From Micromonospora halophytica (lineage in GTDB: Bacteria; Actinomycetota; Actinomycetes; Mycobacteriales; Micromonosporaceae): DNA of 64,000 nucleotides. The stretch is taken from the NCBI RefSeq assembly GCF_900090245.1, contig NZ_FMDN01000004.1, positions 142,169-206,168 on the forward strand. The letters are read 5' to 3'. Position numbers and translations under genes: made by a program. The notes under the pieces were generated by a model that did no database searches, had not been told where the DNA came from, and was given only the letters and a program-made list of their open reading frames with translations. Below are positions 37,047 to 49,654 of the stretch, piece by piece; position 1 is the stretch's first letter, and every line of letters starts with the position of its first letter.

Positions 37047-37370
37047 TCAGACCCGGGCGACCTCCGGCGTCTGCGCGTGGATGACGAAGCGCAACGACCG
37101 CGCATCGCTGAAGCACTCCCGCATCGGCCGCACCAGGTCCCGGTGCTCGGGGCTGCGTTCCCAGGCCTCGAAGTCGGCCAGGGTCTCCCACTCGCTGGTG
37201 ATCAACCACTGCTCCGGGTCGGCGGCCGACCGGCACACCTGGTCGACCAGGTGCCCCGGCACGCCCTCGGCGACCAGGTGCCGCACCGCCTCGTACGCCC
37301 GCAGGAAGTCCGCCGTGCGCTCCTCGGCGACACGAACCAGAAAGACGATCCGGGCCCGTTGCGTGCTCAT
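37047..37370 (-). CDS. Antibiotic biosynthesis monooxygenase (ABM) domain protein, whiE-ORFI-like
   Basis: A 107-residue ferredoxin-fold monooxygenase-like protein. RIVFLVRVAEERTADFLRAYEAVRHLVAEGVPGHLVDQ followed by EQWLITSEWETLADFEAWERSPEHRDLVRPMRECFSDARSLRF matches the ABM proteins of spore-pigment and pentangular-polyphenol clusters. These act without cofactors on anthrone-like substrates or assist cyclisation. It is the last gene of the PKS operon, overlapping CLF by ATGA. Confidence 0.87.
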   Translation of the reverse strand: MSTQRARIVFLVRVAEERTADFLRAYEAVRHLVAEGVPGHLVDQVCRSAADPEQWLITSEWETLADFEAWERSPEHRDLVRPMRECFSDARSLRFVIHAQTPEVARV

Positions 37371-38617
37371 TCCGCTGCTCCTCTCGGTGCCGGCGGCGCT
37401 CCGCGCAGCACCAGCGCGCTGTTGAAACCGTCGAACCCCCTGGCGCAGACCAGCGCGAGCCGGCTGCGCGGCTGCCGAGGCGTACGCAGGAAGTCCAGCT
37501 CGCAGCCCGGCGCCGGCCGGCGTGGGCCGGCGGAGGCGGGCAGCGTGTCGTGGCGGAAGGCGAGCAGCGCGGTCGCCACGTCCAGCGCGGAGCCGCCCTG
37601 GTGGGCGCGGCCGGTCAGCGGCTTGTGCGTGCTCACCGGCGGTGGCCGGTCGCCGAAGACCGCGCGCAGCGCCTCGGCCTCGGCGCGGTCGTAGCGGGGC
37701 ACCCCGAGGGCATCGGGCAGGACCACGTCCACCTCGTCCGCGCCGACGCCGGAACGGTCCAGGGCCAGCCGCATCGCCCGGGCGTACCGGCCCGGGTCGC
37801 CTGCGCCGTCCGGGCCGGTGTGCACGGCGTCGTGGGTGGCACCCCAGCCGGTCACCTCGCCGTACACCCGGGCCCCCCGGGCCAGGGCGTGCCCCAGCTC
37901 CTCCACCACGAACACCGCCCCACCCTCGGCGGGCACGTAGCCACCGGCCGAGCGGTCGAACGGCCGGTACGCCGCCTCCGGGTCGGAGACGTCGCTGAGC
38001 AGGCCGGAGCGGAGCTGGCAGGCCAGCGCGTACGGGCTCAGCGGGCACTCGGTCGCGCCCGCGAGGACCACCGGCGTACCCCGGCGCACGGTGCGCACCG
38101 CGTGGGCGAGGCTGTCCAGCCCGCCGGCGGACTCGGCGACCAGCACCCCGCACGGCCCCTTGAACTGGTGGTGGATGGAGAGCTGCCCGACGCTGGCCGC
38201 GTAGAACCAGGCGATCGACTGGTACGCCCCGACGGTGCGGCTGGCGCCGCCCCAGAGCCGTTGCAGCTCCCGCTGCCCGAACAGGTTGCCCCCCGACGAG
38301 CTGGCCAGGGTGACCGCCCAGCCGTACGGGTCGGGGGCCCGCTCGGGCAGCCCGGCGTCGGCGAGCGCGAGCTTCGTGGCGGCGAGGCCGAGGTGGGTCC
38401 AGCGGTCGGTCTGCACGAGCTGCCGGGCGTCGGCGTACGCCGACGGGTCGAAGCCGGACACCTCGCCGGCCACCCGGGTCGGATAGCCCGCGGGGTCGAA
38501 CAGGGTGATCGGCCCGGTGCGCCGGGTGCCGTCGACCACCGTGCGCCAGTGCGCGTCGACCCCGACGCCGCTGGGGGCCACCACGCCGATCCCGGTGACC
38601 ACCGCCCGGACGCTCAT
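37367..38617 (-). CDS. Type II PKS chain length factor (KS-beta)
   Basis: A 416-residue KS-fold protein lacking the catalytic Cys. The position corresponding to it lies in [18 protein letters not shown], where CLFs normally read AEQAGGLD, so the gatekeeper-like Gln is Ser163 here. The second KS histidine is also lost. It pairs with the KS-alpha immediately upstream (ATGA overlap) to form the heterodimer that sets polyketide chain length. Confidence 0.93.
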   Translation of the reverse strand: MSVRAVVTGIGVVAPSGVGVDAHWRTVVDGTRRTGPITLFDPAGYPTRVAGEVSGFDPSAYADARQLVQTDRWTHLGLAATKLALADAGLPERAPDPYGWAVTLASSSGGNLFGQRELQRLWGGASRTVGAYQSIAWFYAASVGQLSIHHQFKGPCGVLVAESAGGLDSLAHAVRTVRRGTPVVLAGATECPLSPYALACQLRSGLLSDVSDPEAAYRPFDRSAGGYVPAEGGAVFVVEELGHALARGARVYGEVTGWGATHDAVHTGPDGAGDPGRYARAMRLALDRSGVGADEVDVVLPDALGVPRYDRAEAEALRAVFGDRPPPVSTHKPLTGRAHQGGSALDVATALLAFRHDTLPASAGPRRPAPGCELDFLRTPRQPRSRLALVCARGFDGFNSALVLRGAPPAPRGAAE

Positions 38618-39878
38618 TGGTGCACCGCCAGCCGGCGGAGGACCATCGCGGACTGGAACCCGCCGAAGCCACTGCCCACCGACAGCGCCACGTCCACCGG
38701 GGTCTCCCGGGCCACGTTCGGCACGTAGTCCAGGTCGCACTCCGGGTCCCGGGTGGCCCAGTTGGCCGTCGGCGGCACCACGCCGTACTCGATGGCGAGG
38801 GCACAGGCGGCCATCTCGATCGAGCCGATCGCGCCGAGCGAATGGCCGACCATCGACTTGATCGAGCTGATCGGCACCCCGTACGCCGCCTCGCCGAGCG
38901 CCCGCTTGAACGCCGCCGTCTCGTGCCGGTCGTTCTGCCGGGTGCCGGAGCCGTGCGCGCTGATGTACGACACGTCCTGCGGGGACAGCCGGGACTGGCG
39001 CAGCGCGTCGGTGATGGCCAGGCCCATCTCCACCCCGTCCGGGCGCAGCCCGGTCATGTGGAAGCCGTTGGCGCGGCTGGCGTACCCGGACAGTTCGCAG
39101 TAGACGTGCGCGCCCCGGCGGCGGGCGTGCTCCCACTCCTCCAGCACCAGCACCGCGGCGCCCTCGGCGAGGACGAAGCCGTGCCGGTCGGCGTCGAACG
39201 GGCGGGAGGCGTGCGCCGGATCGTCGTTGTCCGGGCTGGTCGCCTTGATCGCGTCGAACGAGGCGACGGTGACCGGGGAGATCGGCGAGTCGGACGCGCC
39301 GGCCAGCACGACGTCGGCCTCGCCGTCGACGATGAGCTGGTGGGCGTAGCCGATGGCGTCGATGCCGGAGGTGCAGCCGGTGGAGATCACCTGGGCGGGG
39401 CCGTGCAGGCCGTGCCGCACGGCCACGTCGGCGGCGAGGCTGCTCGGCACCAGCGCCGGGTAGAGGTACGGCCCACCGAGGGCGTGGTCGACCAGCCACC
39501 GCCGGCCGGAGTCGCTGACCCGCACGTACTCCTGCTCCAGGGCCATGGTGCCGCCGACGGCGGTGCCGAGCACCACGCCGGTGACGTCCCGCTCGGCGTC
39601 GGTGAGTTCCAGGCCGCTGTCGGCCAGCGCCTCGGTGGAGCAGGCCAGCGCGAACTGCACGTACCGGTCGGCGCGCTGCCGCTCGGCGAGGGTGATGCCG
39701 GCGGCATCGGGGTCGAAGTCGCACTCGGCGGCGATCTGGGAGCGGTACGGCGACGGGTCGAAGAAGCTGATCCGCCGGGTGGCCGTACGCCCCTCCGTCA
39801 CGGTCTTCCAGAAGCGGTCCCGGGTGGCGCCGCCCGGCGCGACCACCCCGACGCCGGTGACGACCGTGCGGCGCCCGG

Positions 39879-39882
<4 letters not shown>
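38614..39882 (-). CDS. Type II PKS ketosynthase (KS-alpha)
   Basis: A 422-residue aromatic type II KS-alpha starting at GTG 39882. Catalytic Cys170 ([15 protein letters not shown]), His310 ([15 protein letters not shown]), Lys342 and His347 ([12 protein letters not shown]) are all present. [27 protein letters not shown] is diagnostic of the aromatic PKS family. The surrounding genes (cupin, ABM, TcmI-type cyclases, whiE-type aromatase) place it with spore pigment or pentangular polyphenol synthases. Confidence 0.95.
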
Positions 39883-42692
<2,810 letters not shown>

Positions 42693-42696
42693 CGCC

Positions 42697-43215
42697 TCAG
42701 GCCGGGTCGAGCGCGACCAGCGGCTGGTCGTACTCCACCGGCCGGCCGTCGTCGACGAGGATCTCGACCACCCGGCCGGCCCGCTCGGCGGTCACCTCGT
42801 TCATCAGCTTCATCGCCTCCACGATCCCCACCACCTGCCCGGGCCGGACCAGATCGCCGACCCGGACGAACGGCGCGGCACCCGGCTCGGGGGCGCGGTA
42901 GAAGGTGCCGACGATCGGGGAGCGCACCTCGACCCGGCCGGGCGCCGCCGTCGGCGGGGCGGGCGGCGGCGCACCCGACGCCGACGTCTCCGGGACCCGG
43001 ATCGGCTCCGCCGCGGCGGCGACCCCGTGCCACTCGACCTCCAGCACGGTGTCCCCGCTGCGCAGCCGTACCCGCCGCAGCGGGCCGGCGACCTCGGCGA
43101 CGAGCTGCCGGGCGTGCCGGCGCAACCCGGCCAGCACGGCGTCCACGTCGTGCGCCGCCGCCGCGCCGTCGGCCTCGCCGGAAACGGCGCCGGCCGGGAC
43201 GGCGCCGGTGCTCAC
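42697..43215 (-). CDS. accB: Biotin carboxyl carrier protein of acetyl-CoA carboxylase
   Basis: A 172-residue BCCP from GTG 43215. The C-terminal biotinyl domain has the attachment Lys136 in VEAMKLMNE, preceded by [17 protein letters not shown]. The N-terminal half has an AccB-like helix ([19 protein letters not shown]) and a Pro/Ala linker. It overlaps the AccDA stop by GTGA and is followed by accC, giving a dedicated malonyl-CoA supply complex inside the PKS operon. Confidence 0.92.
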   Translation of the reverse strand: MSTGAVPAGAVSGEADGAAAAHDVDAVLAGLRRHARQLVAEVAGPLRRVRLRSGDTVLEVEWHGVAAAAEPIRVPETSASGAPPPAPPTAAPGRVEVRSPIVGTFYRAPEPGAAPFVRVGDLVRPGQVVGIVEAMKLMNEVTAERAGRVVEILVDDGRPVEYDQPLVALDPA

Positions 43216-44933
43216 CGGGCACCCGCCCGTACACCGGTGCGGGCGGCGCCGAAGCGCCGGAAACGCTGCCGTCGACGGCGCACCAGGGTCGCCCTCGGCA
43301 CGTCCAGCAGCGGCAGCAGGTGGGCCAGCACCGCCTCGCGCAGCAGCCGCGCGGCGGCCTCCGGATCGTGGTGCGCGCCCGGCGCCGGCTCGGCGACGAC
43401 GTCGTCGACGACACCGAGGCGGCACAGGTCCGGCGCGGTCAGCCGCAGCGCGCGGGCTGCCTGCGGGGCGGCGCCCCGGTCGGGCCACAGGATCGCGGCG
43501 CAGCCCTCCGGGCTGATCACCGAGTAGACCGCGTGCTGGAGCATCAGCACCCGGTCGGCGACCGCGAGGGCCAGCGCGCCGCCGCTGCCACCCTCGCCGG
43601 TGATCACCGCGACGACCGGGGTGGGCAGCACGCTCAGGGAGAGGATGTTCTCCGCGATGGCGGCCGCCTGGCCCTGCTGCTCGGCGTCCACGCCGGGGTC
43701 GGCCCCGGGGGTGTCCACCAGGGTGATCACGGGCAGCCCGAGGCGGGCGGCGAGCCGCATCAGCCGCAACGCCTTGCGGTGCCCGGCCGGGCTGGCCATG
43801 CCGAAGTTGCGCGCCACCAGCTCGCCGGTGGTGTGCCCCTTCTGGTGGCCGATCACCATGACGTGCCGGCCGTCGAGCCGGGCCAACCCACCGACGACGG
43901 CCGGGCAGTCCCCGCCGAGCCGGTCGCCGTGCAGCTCCACGAACCCGTCGAACGCGGTGTCCAGGTAGTCCAGTGTGGTCGGCCGGCCGGGATGCCGGGC
44001 CAGCCGGACCGTTTCCCAGGCGTCGCGGCCCTCCGCCACCGGGGCCGGGCGGGCCGGGCCGTCGGCGGGGCGGGCCGGCGCGGGCGGCGGCTCCTGCCCG
44101 GGTACGCCGGGCGGCGTGCCCGGCCGGCGTCCGGCGCGGGCGGCGGCCAGCAGCGCCACCAGCCGACCGCGCAGCGCGTGCCGGGGCACCACCATGTCGA
44201 CCTGGCCGTGGCGCAGCAGGAACTCGGCGGTCTGGAACCCGTCGGGCAGCTCTCGACCGGTGACCTGCCGGATCACCCGGGGCCCGGCGAAGCCCATCCG
44301 CGCCCCGCTCTCGGCGAGCACCACGTCGGTGTTGGTGGCGAACGACGCGGCCACACCCCCGTAGGTGGGGTCGGTGAGCACGCTGACGGTGAGCAGGCCC
44401 GCCTCCCGCAGCCCGGCGACGGCCTGGCTGACGGTGGCCATCTGCATCAGCGACAGCGCGCCCTCCTGCATCCGCGCCCCGCCGGACGCGGTGACCAGCA
44501 CCAGCGGCAGCCGTTCCTCCAACGCCCGTTCGGCGGCGCAGGTGATCAGCTCGCCGACCGCGGAGCCGAGGCTGCCGCCGAGGAACCGGAAGTCCATCAC
44601 GGCCAGCGCGCAGCGGTTACGGCCGATGGTGGCGGTGCCGCAGACCACCGCCTCGGCCAGCCCGGTGCCGGCGCGGGCGGCGCTGAGCCGGTGCGGATAC
44701 GGCAGCACGTCGACGAAGCCGATCGGGTCCACCTCGGCCGCGCGCTCGGGCAGCGGGGTGAACGATCCCGGGTCGACCAGCTGGGCCACCCGCACGGGCG
44801 CGTCGAGGCGGGCGTGTTCGCCGCACTCGGGGCACACGTCGAGGTTGCGCCGCAGCCGCTTGCGGTACAGCAGCGTGGCGCAGCCGCCGCAGCGTGACCA
44901 CAACTGCCCCTCACGGGGGGCGGTGACGGTCAC
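43212..44933 (-). CDS. accDA: Acetyl-CoA carboxylase carboxyltransferase, AccD-AccA fusion
   Basis: A 573-residue fusion. The AccD part opens with a zinc ribbon (Cys15, Cys18, Cys34, Cys37), then [27 protein letters not shown] and [14 protein letters not shown]. After a Pro/Ala linker near residues 275-300 the AccA part follows with [40 protein letters not shown] and [13 protein letters not shown]. It transfers CO2 from biotin to acetyl-CoA. Starts at GTG 44933, overlapping the cyclase stop. Confidence 0.93.
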   Translation of the reverse strand: MTVTAPREGQLWSRCGGCATLLYRKRLRRNLDVCPECGEHARLDAPVRVAQLVDPGSFTPLPERAAEVDPIGFVDVLPYPHRLSAARAGTGLAEAVVCGTATIGRNRCALAVMDFRFLGGSLGSAVGELITCAAERALEERLPLVLVTASGGARMQEGALSLMQMATVSQAVAGLREAGLLTVSVLTDPTYGGVAASFATNTDVVLAESGARMGFAGPRVIRQVTGRELPDGFQTAEFLLRHGQVDMVVPRHALRGRLVALLAAARAGRRPGTPPGVPGQEPPPAPARPADGPARPAPVAEGRDAWETVRLARHPGRPTTLDYLDTAFDGFVELHGDRLGGDCPAVVGGLARLDGRHVMVIGHQKGHTTGELVARNFGMASPAGHRKALRLMRLAARLGLPVITLVDTPGADPGVDAEQQGQAAAIAENILSLSVLPTPVVAVITGEGGSGGALALAVADRVLMLQHAVYSVISPEGCAAILWPDRGAAPQAARALRLTAPDLCRLGVVDDVVAEPAPGAHHDPEAAARLLREAVLAHLLPLLDVPRATLVRRRRQRFRRFGAARTGVRAGAR

Positions 44934-45268
44934 GACCGCCGCCCGACGGCGGTGGCGTCGAACCGGTAGAAGCAGCGGGCCATGGCGTCGCGCGGCTCCC
45001 GCCACGTCGGCAGGTACGGCGAGACGTAGGGCCGCAGCCGCTCGCTGACCCGGACGAACTCGGGATGGCCCCGGGCCGCCTCGACCGCCCCTTGCGTCGG
45101 AGTCTCCGTCTCCAGCAGGTGCACGTACAGGTCGTGCAGCCGGTAGAGCGACCGGTGCCGCACCCCGACCAGTCGGGGCAGCTCGGTCGCGTCGGACTCC
45201 GCGAAGATCTCGGCGACCCGCGCCTCGGCGGTCGGGACCACCTTCGCGACGATCAGCGAACGGTCCAT
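44930..45268 (-). CDS. TcmI-type polyketide cyclase
   Basis: A 112-residue ferredoxin-fold cyclase of the TcmI/whiE-ORFVII family: [49 protein letters not shown], then [23 protein letters not shown]. These close a late ring of multicyclic aromatic polyketides. It is the first gene of the nine-gene PKS operon, with a GGGGGAGG ribosome site. A second, clearly paralogous copy lies at 46718-47065. Confidence 0.9.
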   Translation of the reverse strand: MDRSLIVAKVVPTAEARVAEIFAESDATELPRLVGVRHRSLYRLHDLYVHLLETETPTQGAVEAARGHPEFVRVSERLRPYVSPYLPTWREPRDAMARCFYRFDATAVGRRS

Positions 45269-45675
45269 GGATGGGCCTCCCCCCACGGCCTCCGGCACGG
45301 TGTGGACCGTGCCGGCCGGGCCGGACGACTGGCGACACGATGCGCCGGGCCCCGTCACCGGGGCGTCAACGATCACCCACCAAAGGCCGCCATCGGTGAC
45401 GGTGCGTTGACGCAACCTGTGTATGAGCTGTGCGAAGATCCACCGACCGCTGTCCCCTCTGACCAGTTCAGAGCGGCATTCACGGAAGCGCGGCCGCCAG
45501 CATCCGACACAGAGCAACGTTGACCGAGAGTGACCGTGATTGATAATCTTCGTCACGGTCAGCCCGGTGGCTGCGGCGCGACGCCGTGCCGCGGCGTAGC
45601 AACCCGACAGTGGGGTCACGGGCAGCCGCGCCGGGGACACACAATCGGGACCAGGGTTCCACAGGGGGTGCCGCC
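45269..45675. other. Divergent control region of the PKS operon and SARP gene
   Basis: This 407-base region lies between the first gene of the PKS operon (minus) and the SARP gene (plus). It contains an inverted pair, GCGTCAAC at 45363-45370 and GTTGACGC at 45407-45414, and a sigma70-like promoter for the SARP gene (listed separately). The AT-richer part is 45360-45560. No gene was seen. Confidence 0.6.
45520..45547 (+). promoter_or_regulatory. Putative promoter of SARP gene
   Basis: TTGACC at 45520-45525 and GATAAT at 45542-45547 are separated by 16 bases, close to the housekeeping sigma consensus. It would give a leader of about 120 bases before the SARP start at 45676. Confidence 0.5.
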
Positions 45676-46485
45676 GTGGCCGCTGATCCGTCCATGTCGA
45701 CCACCGGGCCACGGCCCGGCACACCGATCTCGCTGCACCTGCTCGGCGGCTTCCAGCTGCAGCACGGCGACCTGCCGATCGTGGTGCCCCGCGGCCTGCA
45801 ACGGGTGATCGCGCTGATCGGCCTGCACCCCGGGGCCACCCGCAGCCACCTGGCCGGCCTGCTCTGGCCGGACGCGCTGGAGGAGCGGGCGTTGTCGTCC
45901 CTGCGCACGGCCCTGTGGCGGCTGCGCCAGGACCCCTGCTGCCCGCTGGTCACCAGCGGCGACACGGTACGCCTCGACCCGGCCGTCCAGGTCGATGTGG
46001 ACGCCCTGGTCGGCACCGCCGCCCGGGTCCGCGACGGCGACGACCCGTGCACCGCCGAGGCGCTCGCCGCCGGCCGGCACGACCTGCTCCCCGGCTGGTA
46101 CGACGACTGGGTGCTCGCCGACCGGGAGCGCCTGCGCCAGCTACGCCTGCACATGCTGGAGGACCTGGCCGACCAGCACCTGGCCGCCGGACGGCACGGG
46201 GAGGCCCTCGAAGCCGCCCTGGAGGCGATGGCCGCCGAGCCGCTGCGCGAGACCCCGCACCGCCTGGTGGTACGCATCCACCTCGCCGAGGGCAACGCCT
46301 TCGAGGCGGTGCACGCCTTCTACGTCTACCGCGACCTGCTCCTGCGGGAACTGCGGCTGGAGCCGTCCACGGCGATGACCGCCCTGCTGAAGGACACCCT
46401 CGCGCCCATTCGCGAGGCCACCCGGGAACTGCCCGGCGGCTCCCGCCGACCCCCGACCGCCCGCCTCGGCCATCGCACTCCCTGA
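45676..46485 (+). CDS. SARP-family transcriptional activator
   Basis: A 269-residue Streptomyces antibiotic regulatory protein. The N-terminal OmpR-like DNA-binding domain (LHLLGGFQLQHGDLPIVVPRGLQRVIALIGLHPG, then LLWPDALEERALSSLRTALWRLRQ) is followed by a BTAD domain (about 103-250; DDWVLADRERLRQLRLHMLEDLADQHLAAGRHGEA). GTG 45676 is preferred for the AGGGGG upstream; an ATG further up exists. It is divergent from the PKS operon and is the likely pathway-specific activator. There is no C-terminal ATPase, so it is a small SARP. Confidence 0.9.
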   Translation: MAADPSMSTTGPRPGTPISLHLLGGFQLQHGDLPIVVPRGLQRVIALIGLHPGATRSHLAGLLWPDALEERALSSLRTALWRLRQDPCCPLVTSGDTVRLDPAVQVDVDALVGTAARVRDGDDPCTAEALAAGRHDLLPGWYDDWVLADRERLRQLRLHMLEDLADQHLAAGRHGEALEAALEAMAAEPLRETPHRLVVRIHLAEGNAFEAVHAFYVYRDLLLRELRLEPSTAMTALLKDTLAPIREATRELPGGSRRPPTARLGHRTP

Positions 46486-46717
46486 CCCGCCCCGCCCCGC
46501 CGGCGGCCACCCACCGGCCCGGTCGACCACGCCGGTGTGCCGCCACCCGCACCCCGTGATCGGCGGGCCCGCACGACGAAGAACTGCCGGACGGGCCGCA
46601 GCGTCACCGGTACGCGGGCAAGCGTGACGGCGAGGTGACAGCGGGCAGGCAGGGTGGGGCGCACAGCAGTCCGAGGCGTCCGAACTCCGGCGGAGCGCCA
46701 CCGGCGAGAGGGGTCCC

Positions 46718-47065
46718 ATGAGTCGTCTACTGATCGTCAGCAGGATCATCCCCGGCTCGGAGGGGCGGGTGGCACAGATCTTCGCCGAATCCGACGCCAC
46801 CGAGCTGCCCGCCCTCACCGGCGTCCGGCACCGGTCCCTGTACTGCCTGCACGACCTGTACGTCCATCTGATGGAGACCGAGGACGTGGACCCCGACGCA
46901 CTGGCCGAGGCCCGCAACCATCCGCTCTACCTACAGGTAAACGAGCGGCTCTCCGCGCACACCTCGCCGTACCTGCCGACCTGGCGCTCGCCGCGCGACG
47001 CGATCGCCGGCTGCTTCTACCGCTGGGACGCTGCCGACGTGCCGTCGCCGCGGCCGGCCGGATGA
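46718..47065 (+). CDS. TcmI-type polyketide cyclase, second copy
   Basis: A 115-residue TcmI-family cyclase with GAGAGGGG ahead of ATG 46718. It is closely related to the cyclase at 44930-45268: both share the block [17 protein letters not shown] sequence, [16 protein letters not shown] and [14 protein letters not shown]. It overlaps the FAD monooxygenase by ATGA. Two paralogous cyclases flank the SARP gene, one on each strand. Confidence 0.9.
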   Translation: MSRLLIVSRIIPGSEGRVAQIFAESDATELPALTGVRHRSLYCLHDLYVHLMETEDVDPDALAEARNHPLYLQVNERLSAHTSPYLPTWRSPRDAIAGCFYRWDAADVPSPRPAG

Positions 47066-48429
47066 CCGGGACGGCCGCCATGGCATCCGGACCACCGCAC
47101 GTCCTGATCATCGGGGCCGGCACCGGCGGGCTCTGCCTCGCCCACGGCCTGCGTCGCGCCGGCATCAGCGTCGCCGTCTACGAGCGCTACCGCACCCGTG
47201 GCGAGGGGCTGCTCGGCTACCGCGTCGGCATCGGACCGACCGGCAGCAAGGCGCTGCGCGAGTGCCTGCCGCCGGAACTGTTCGACGTCTACCTCGCCAC
47301 CTGCGCCCGCTCCCCCCGCTACTTCAACGTCATCACCCAGCGGTTGCGCCGGACCGCCTCGTTCACCCTCCGGCCGGACACCGACCCGGTCGAGACCGAA
47401 CGGTCGGTGGCCCGGATGACGCTGCGACAGGTCCTGCTCACCGGCATGGAGGACGTCGTCCACTTCGACAAGACCTTCACCCGGTACGAACAACGCGACG
47501 ACGGCACGGTCACGGCGCACTTCGCCGACGGCAGCACCGCCACCGGCGACCTGCTGGTGGCCGCCGACGGCACCCACTCCGCGGTCCGCCGCCAGTACCT
47601 GCCGCACGCGGTCGTCCGGGACGCCGGCACCATCAACATCGCCACCCGCGTACCGCTGACCGCGCACACCCGCCAACTCCTGCCCGAGCGCGTCGAGAAG
47701 GGCATCTCGCTCATCTTCGGCGCCGGCGGAATCATGGGCGTACTGCATGTGATGGAGTTCAAGTGGGACCGCGACGGCGAGATCAAGCCGGACGTCGGCG
47801 ACGACGACGCCACGCTGCTGCGCAACTGGCCCGGACGCCGGCACGACAACACCCGCGACAACATCAACTTCATCATCTGGAGCACCGCCCGTCGGTTCCC
47901 GCCGGACGTCATGCAGCGCCGCGGCGAGGACCTCGTCCAGACCGCCCGCAACCTCACCCGGCACTGGCACCCGAACCTGCGCGAACTGCTCGCCCGCAGC
48001 GACCCGGGCAGCGCCCTGCCGATCAGGGTGGCCACCAGCGAACCGGTCCCGGCGTGGAAGAGCAGCACCGTCACGCTGCTCGGCGACGCCATCCACACCA
48101 TGACCCCCGGTCGCGGGGTGGGCGCGAACACCGCCCTAAGGGACGCCGCGCTGCTCTGCCGGCAGCTCCGACAGGCCGCCGCCGGAGACAAGACCCTGTT
48201 GCAGGCCGTCGCCGACTACGAGGCCGCCATGGTGCCGTACGGCTTCGCCCGGGTCGCCGACTCACTCAACCGCAGCGGCACCAGCGGCGACGACCGGATG
48301 TACAAGCCCGTCGTCGGCCGGCTCGCCCTGCTCGGCGCGCGCGGCTACTTCGGCGTCACCAGCCGGGTACCCCGACTGGCCCGCAAGTTCGTCAACGACT
48401 TCTACACCTATCGGGGCGAAGAGGACTGA
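47062..48429 (+). CDS. FAD-dependent aromatic hydroxylase (whiE-ORFVIII-like)
   Basis: A 455-residue group A flavoprotein monooxygenase. The dinucleotide motif is VLIIGAGTGGLCLAHGLRRAGI, the DG motif is DLLVAADGTHSAVRRQYL, and the GD motif is VTLLGDAIHTMTPGRGVGANTALRDA. Similar enzymes hydroxylate the polyketide in spore-pigment clusters. It is co-translated with the TcmI cyclase, so ring closure and hydroxylation are probably coupled. Confidence 0.92.
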   Translation: MTGTAAMASGPPHVLIIGAGTGGLCLAHGLRRAGISVAVYERYRTRGEGLLGYRVGIGPTGSKALRECLPPELFDVYLATCARSPRYFNVITQRLRRTASFTLRPDTDPVETERSVARMTLRQVLLTGMEDVVHFDKTFTRYEQRDDGTVTAHFADGSTATGDLLVAADGTHSAVRRQYLPHAVVRDAGTINIATRVPLTAHTRQLLPERVEKGISLIFGAGGIMGVLHVMEFKWDRDGEIKPDVGDDDATLLRNWPGRRHDNTRDNINFIIWSTARRFPPDVMQRRGEDLVQTARNLTRHWHPNLRELLARSDPGSALPIRVATSEPVPAWKSSTVTLLGDAIHTMTPGRGVGANTALRDAALLCRQLRQAAAGDKTLLQAVADYEAAMVPYGFARVADSLNRSGTSGDDRMYKPVVGRLALLGARGYFGVTSRVPRLARKFVNDFYTYRGEED

Positions 48430-48656
48430 GCCGCCCGGCCGGGTCGCGACGACGGCACCGCGTCACGCCCCGGCCGGGTCAGTCGCGACGACCATCGCCC
48501 CCGTACCGTCGGTCATCCTGCCACCACCCCCCGACACCAACCGTCCCACCTGCGACGTCGGTGCCGGTCCTCCCTGTCGCCCGACGTGCGCGTGTGCGAA
48601 GCTGCGGCGAGTTTTCTTCGCCACTTTCACCGACATACGCAAGAGGGAGGTTCGCC

Positions 48657-49565
48657 GTGCCGTCGAGTTTCGGGCAATGGCTGATCGTGATCCTGGCCCT
48701 GGCGCTGGGCGGTGCCGCCGGCTGGCTGGCCCGTGGCCGGCAGCTGACGGCCGCCGCGCCGAGCGCACCCATCGTGGAGGGTGACCCGGTCGTCGGCCTC
48801 ACCGAGGTCGAGAAGGCCGAGGCGACGACCGCCACCCTCGACACGCCACGGCCCGAGGCCACCGTGGACCGCTCCCCCGCGCCCGCCGCGGTCGTCGACG
48901 AGCCGACCACCCTCGATCTCGCCGCCCCGCCGGCCGCCGCTTCGCCGGCCGCCACCGAGACCGCCGACGAGCCGGCGACCACCGACGCCGACCTGCCGCC
49001 GACCGAGGTGCAGGACTCTCCGGTGACGGCCGAGGCCGACGCCCCGGCCGAGGACGCCACGCCTGCCATCCCGGCGCCGCGCGCCGCCGTCGAGGACGCC
49101 ACGCCGGTCGCGGAAGCCACGCCGGTCGCGGAAGCCACGCCGGTCGCGGACCAGGAGGTCGCCACCCCGGCGACCACCACGCAGCCGGCGGCGAGCACGC
49201 CGGAGCCGGCCGCCGCCGAGCCGGCCGTTGTCGCCGAGCCGTCCTCCGGTCCCGTCGCCGCCGAGCCGGCCGTTGTCGCCGAGCCGGCCGCCGTGGCCGA
49301 GGACGCCGCAGCGGCGGACGACTTCCGCCGGATCCAGGGTGTCGGGCCGAAGATGGCTGCCGCGCTGCAGGACGCCGGCATCCGCACCTACCGACAGCTC
49401 GCCGAGCTGGACGAGGCCGCGTTGCGGGACACCATCCGCGCCGCCGGGCTGCGGGCTGCGGCCAGCCTGGCCACCTGGCCGCAGCAGGCGAAGGTGCTGG
49501 CCGGCGCCGGCACCAAGGCCGACGCGGTGCTGCCCGTCCCGACCGGGGCCGGCGAGCAGGGCTGA
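48657..49565 (+). CDS. Membrane-anchored helix-hairpin-helix protein with repetitive linker
   Basis: A 302-residue protein from GTG 48657 with AAGAGGGAGG upstream. One N-terminal membrane helix (WLIVILALALGGAAGWLARG) is followed by a roughly 190-residue Ala/Pro/Glu/Val-rich linker with ATPVAE repeats, and a C-terminal helix-hairpin-helix domain (DDFRRIQGVGPKMAAALQDAGIRTYRQLAELDEAALR). HhH domains of this kind bind DNA or act as protein-interaction modules. The layout suggests a membrane-tethered module facing the cytoplasm. Role unknown. Confidence 0.75.
   Translation: MPSSFGQWLIVILALALGGAAGWLARGRQLTAAAPSAPIVEGDPVVGLTEVEKAEATTATLDTPRPEATVDRSPAPAAVVDEPTTLDLAAPPAAASPAATETADEPATTDADLPPTEVQDSPVTAEADAPAEDATPAIPAPRAAVEDATPVAEATPVAEATPVADQEVATPATTTQPAASTPEPAAAEPAVVAEPSSGPVAAEPAVVAEPAAVAEDAAAADDFRRIQGVGPKMAAALQDAGIRTYRQLAELDEAALRDTIRAAGLRAAASLATWPQQAKVLAGAGTKADAVLPVPTGAGEQG
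49098..49151 (+). repeat. Three tandem 18-bp units
   Basis: Three adjacent copies of an 18-base unit (GCCACGCCGGTCGCGGAA), the last differing in one base. They encode ATPVAE repeats in the linker of the HhH protein. Such perfect repeats are prone to copy-number change. Confidence 0.85.
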
Positions 49566-49654
49566 GCCACACCGGTGGGCGTGCCGGGTTTCGGCACGCC
49601 CACCGACTCCGGCCGACGGCGGTTTCCGGCTGGCGTACCCGGTGCCGGGGCTGG

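Noticed and set aside
49098..49151. CRISPR-like array
   Set aside because: The 18-base units are directly adjacent without spacers and lie in frame inside a coding linker.
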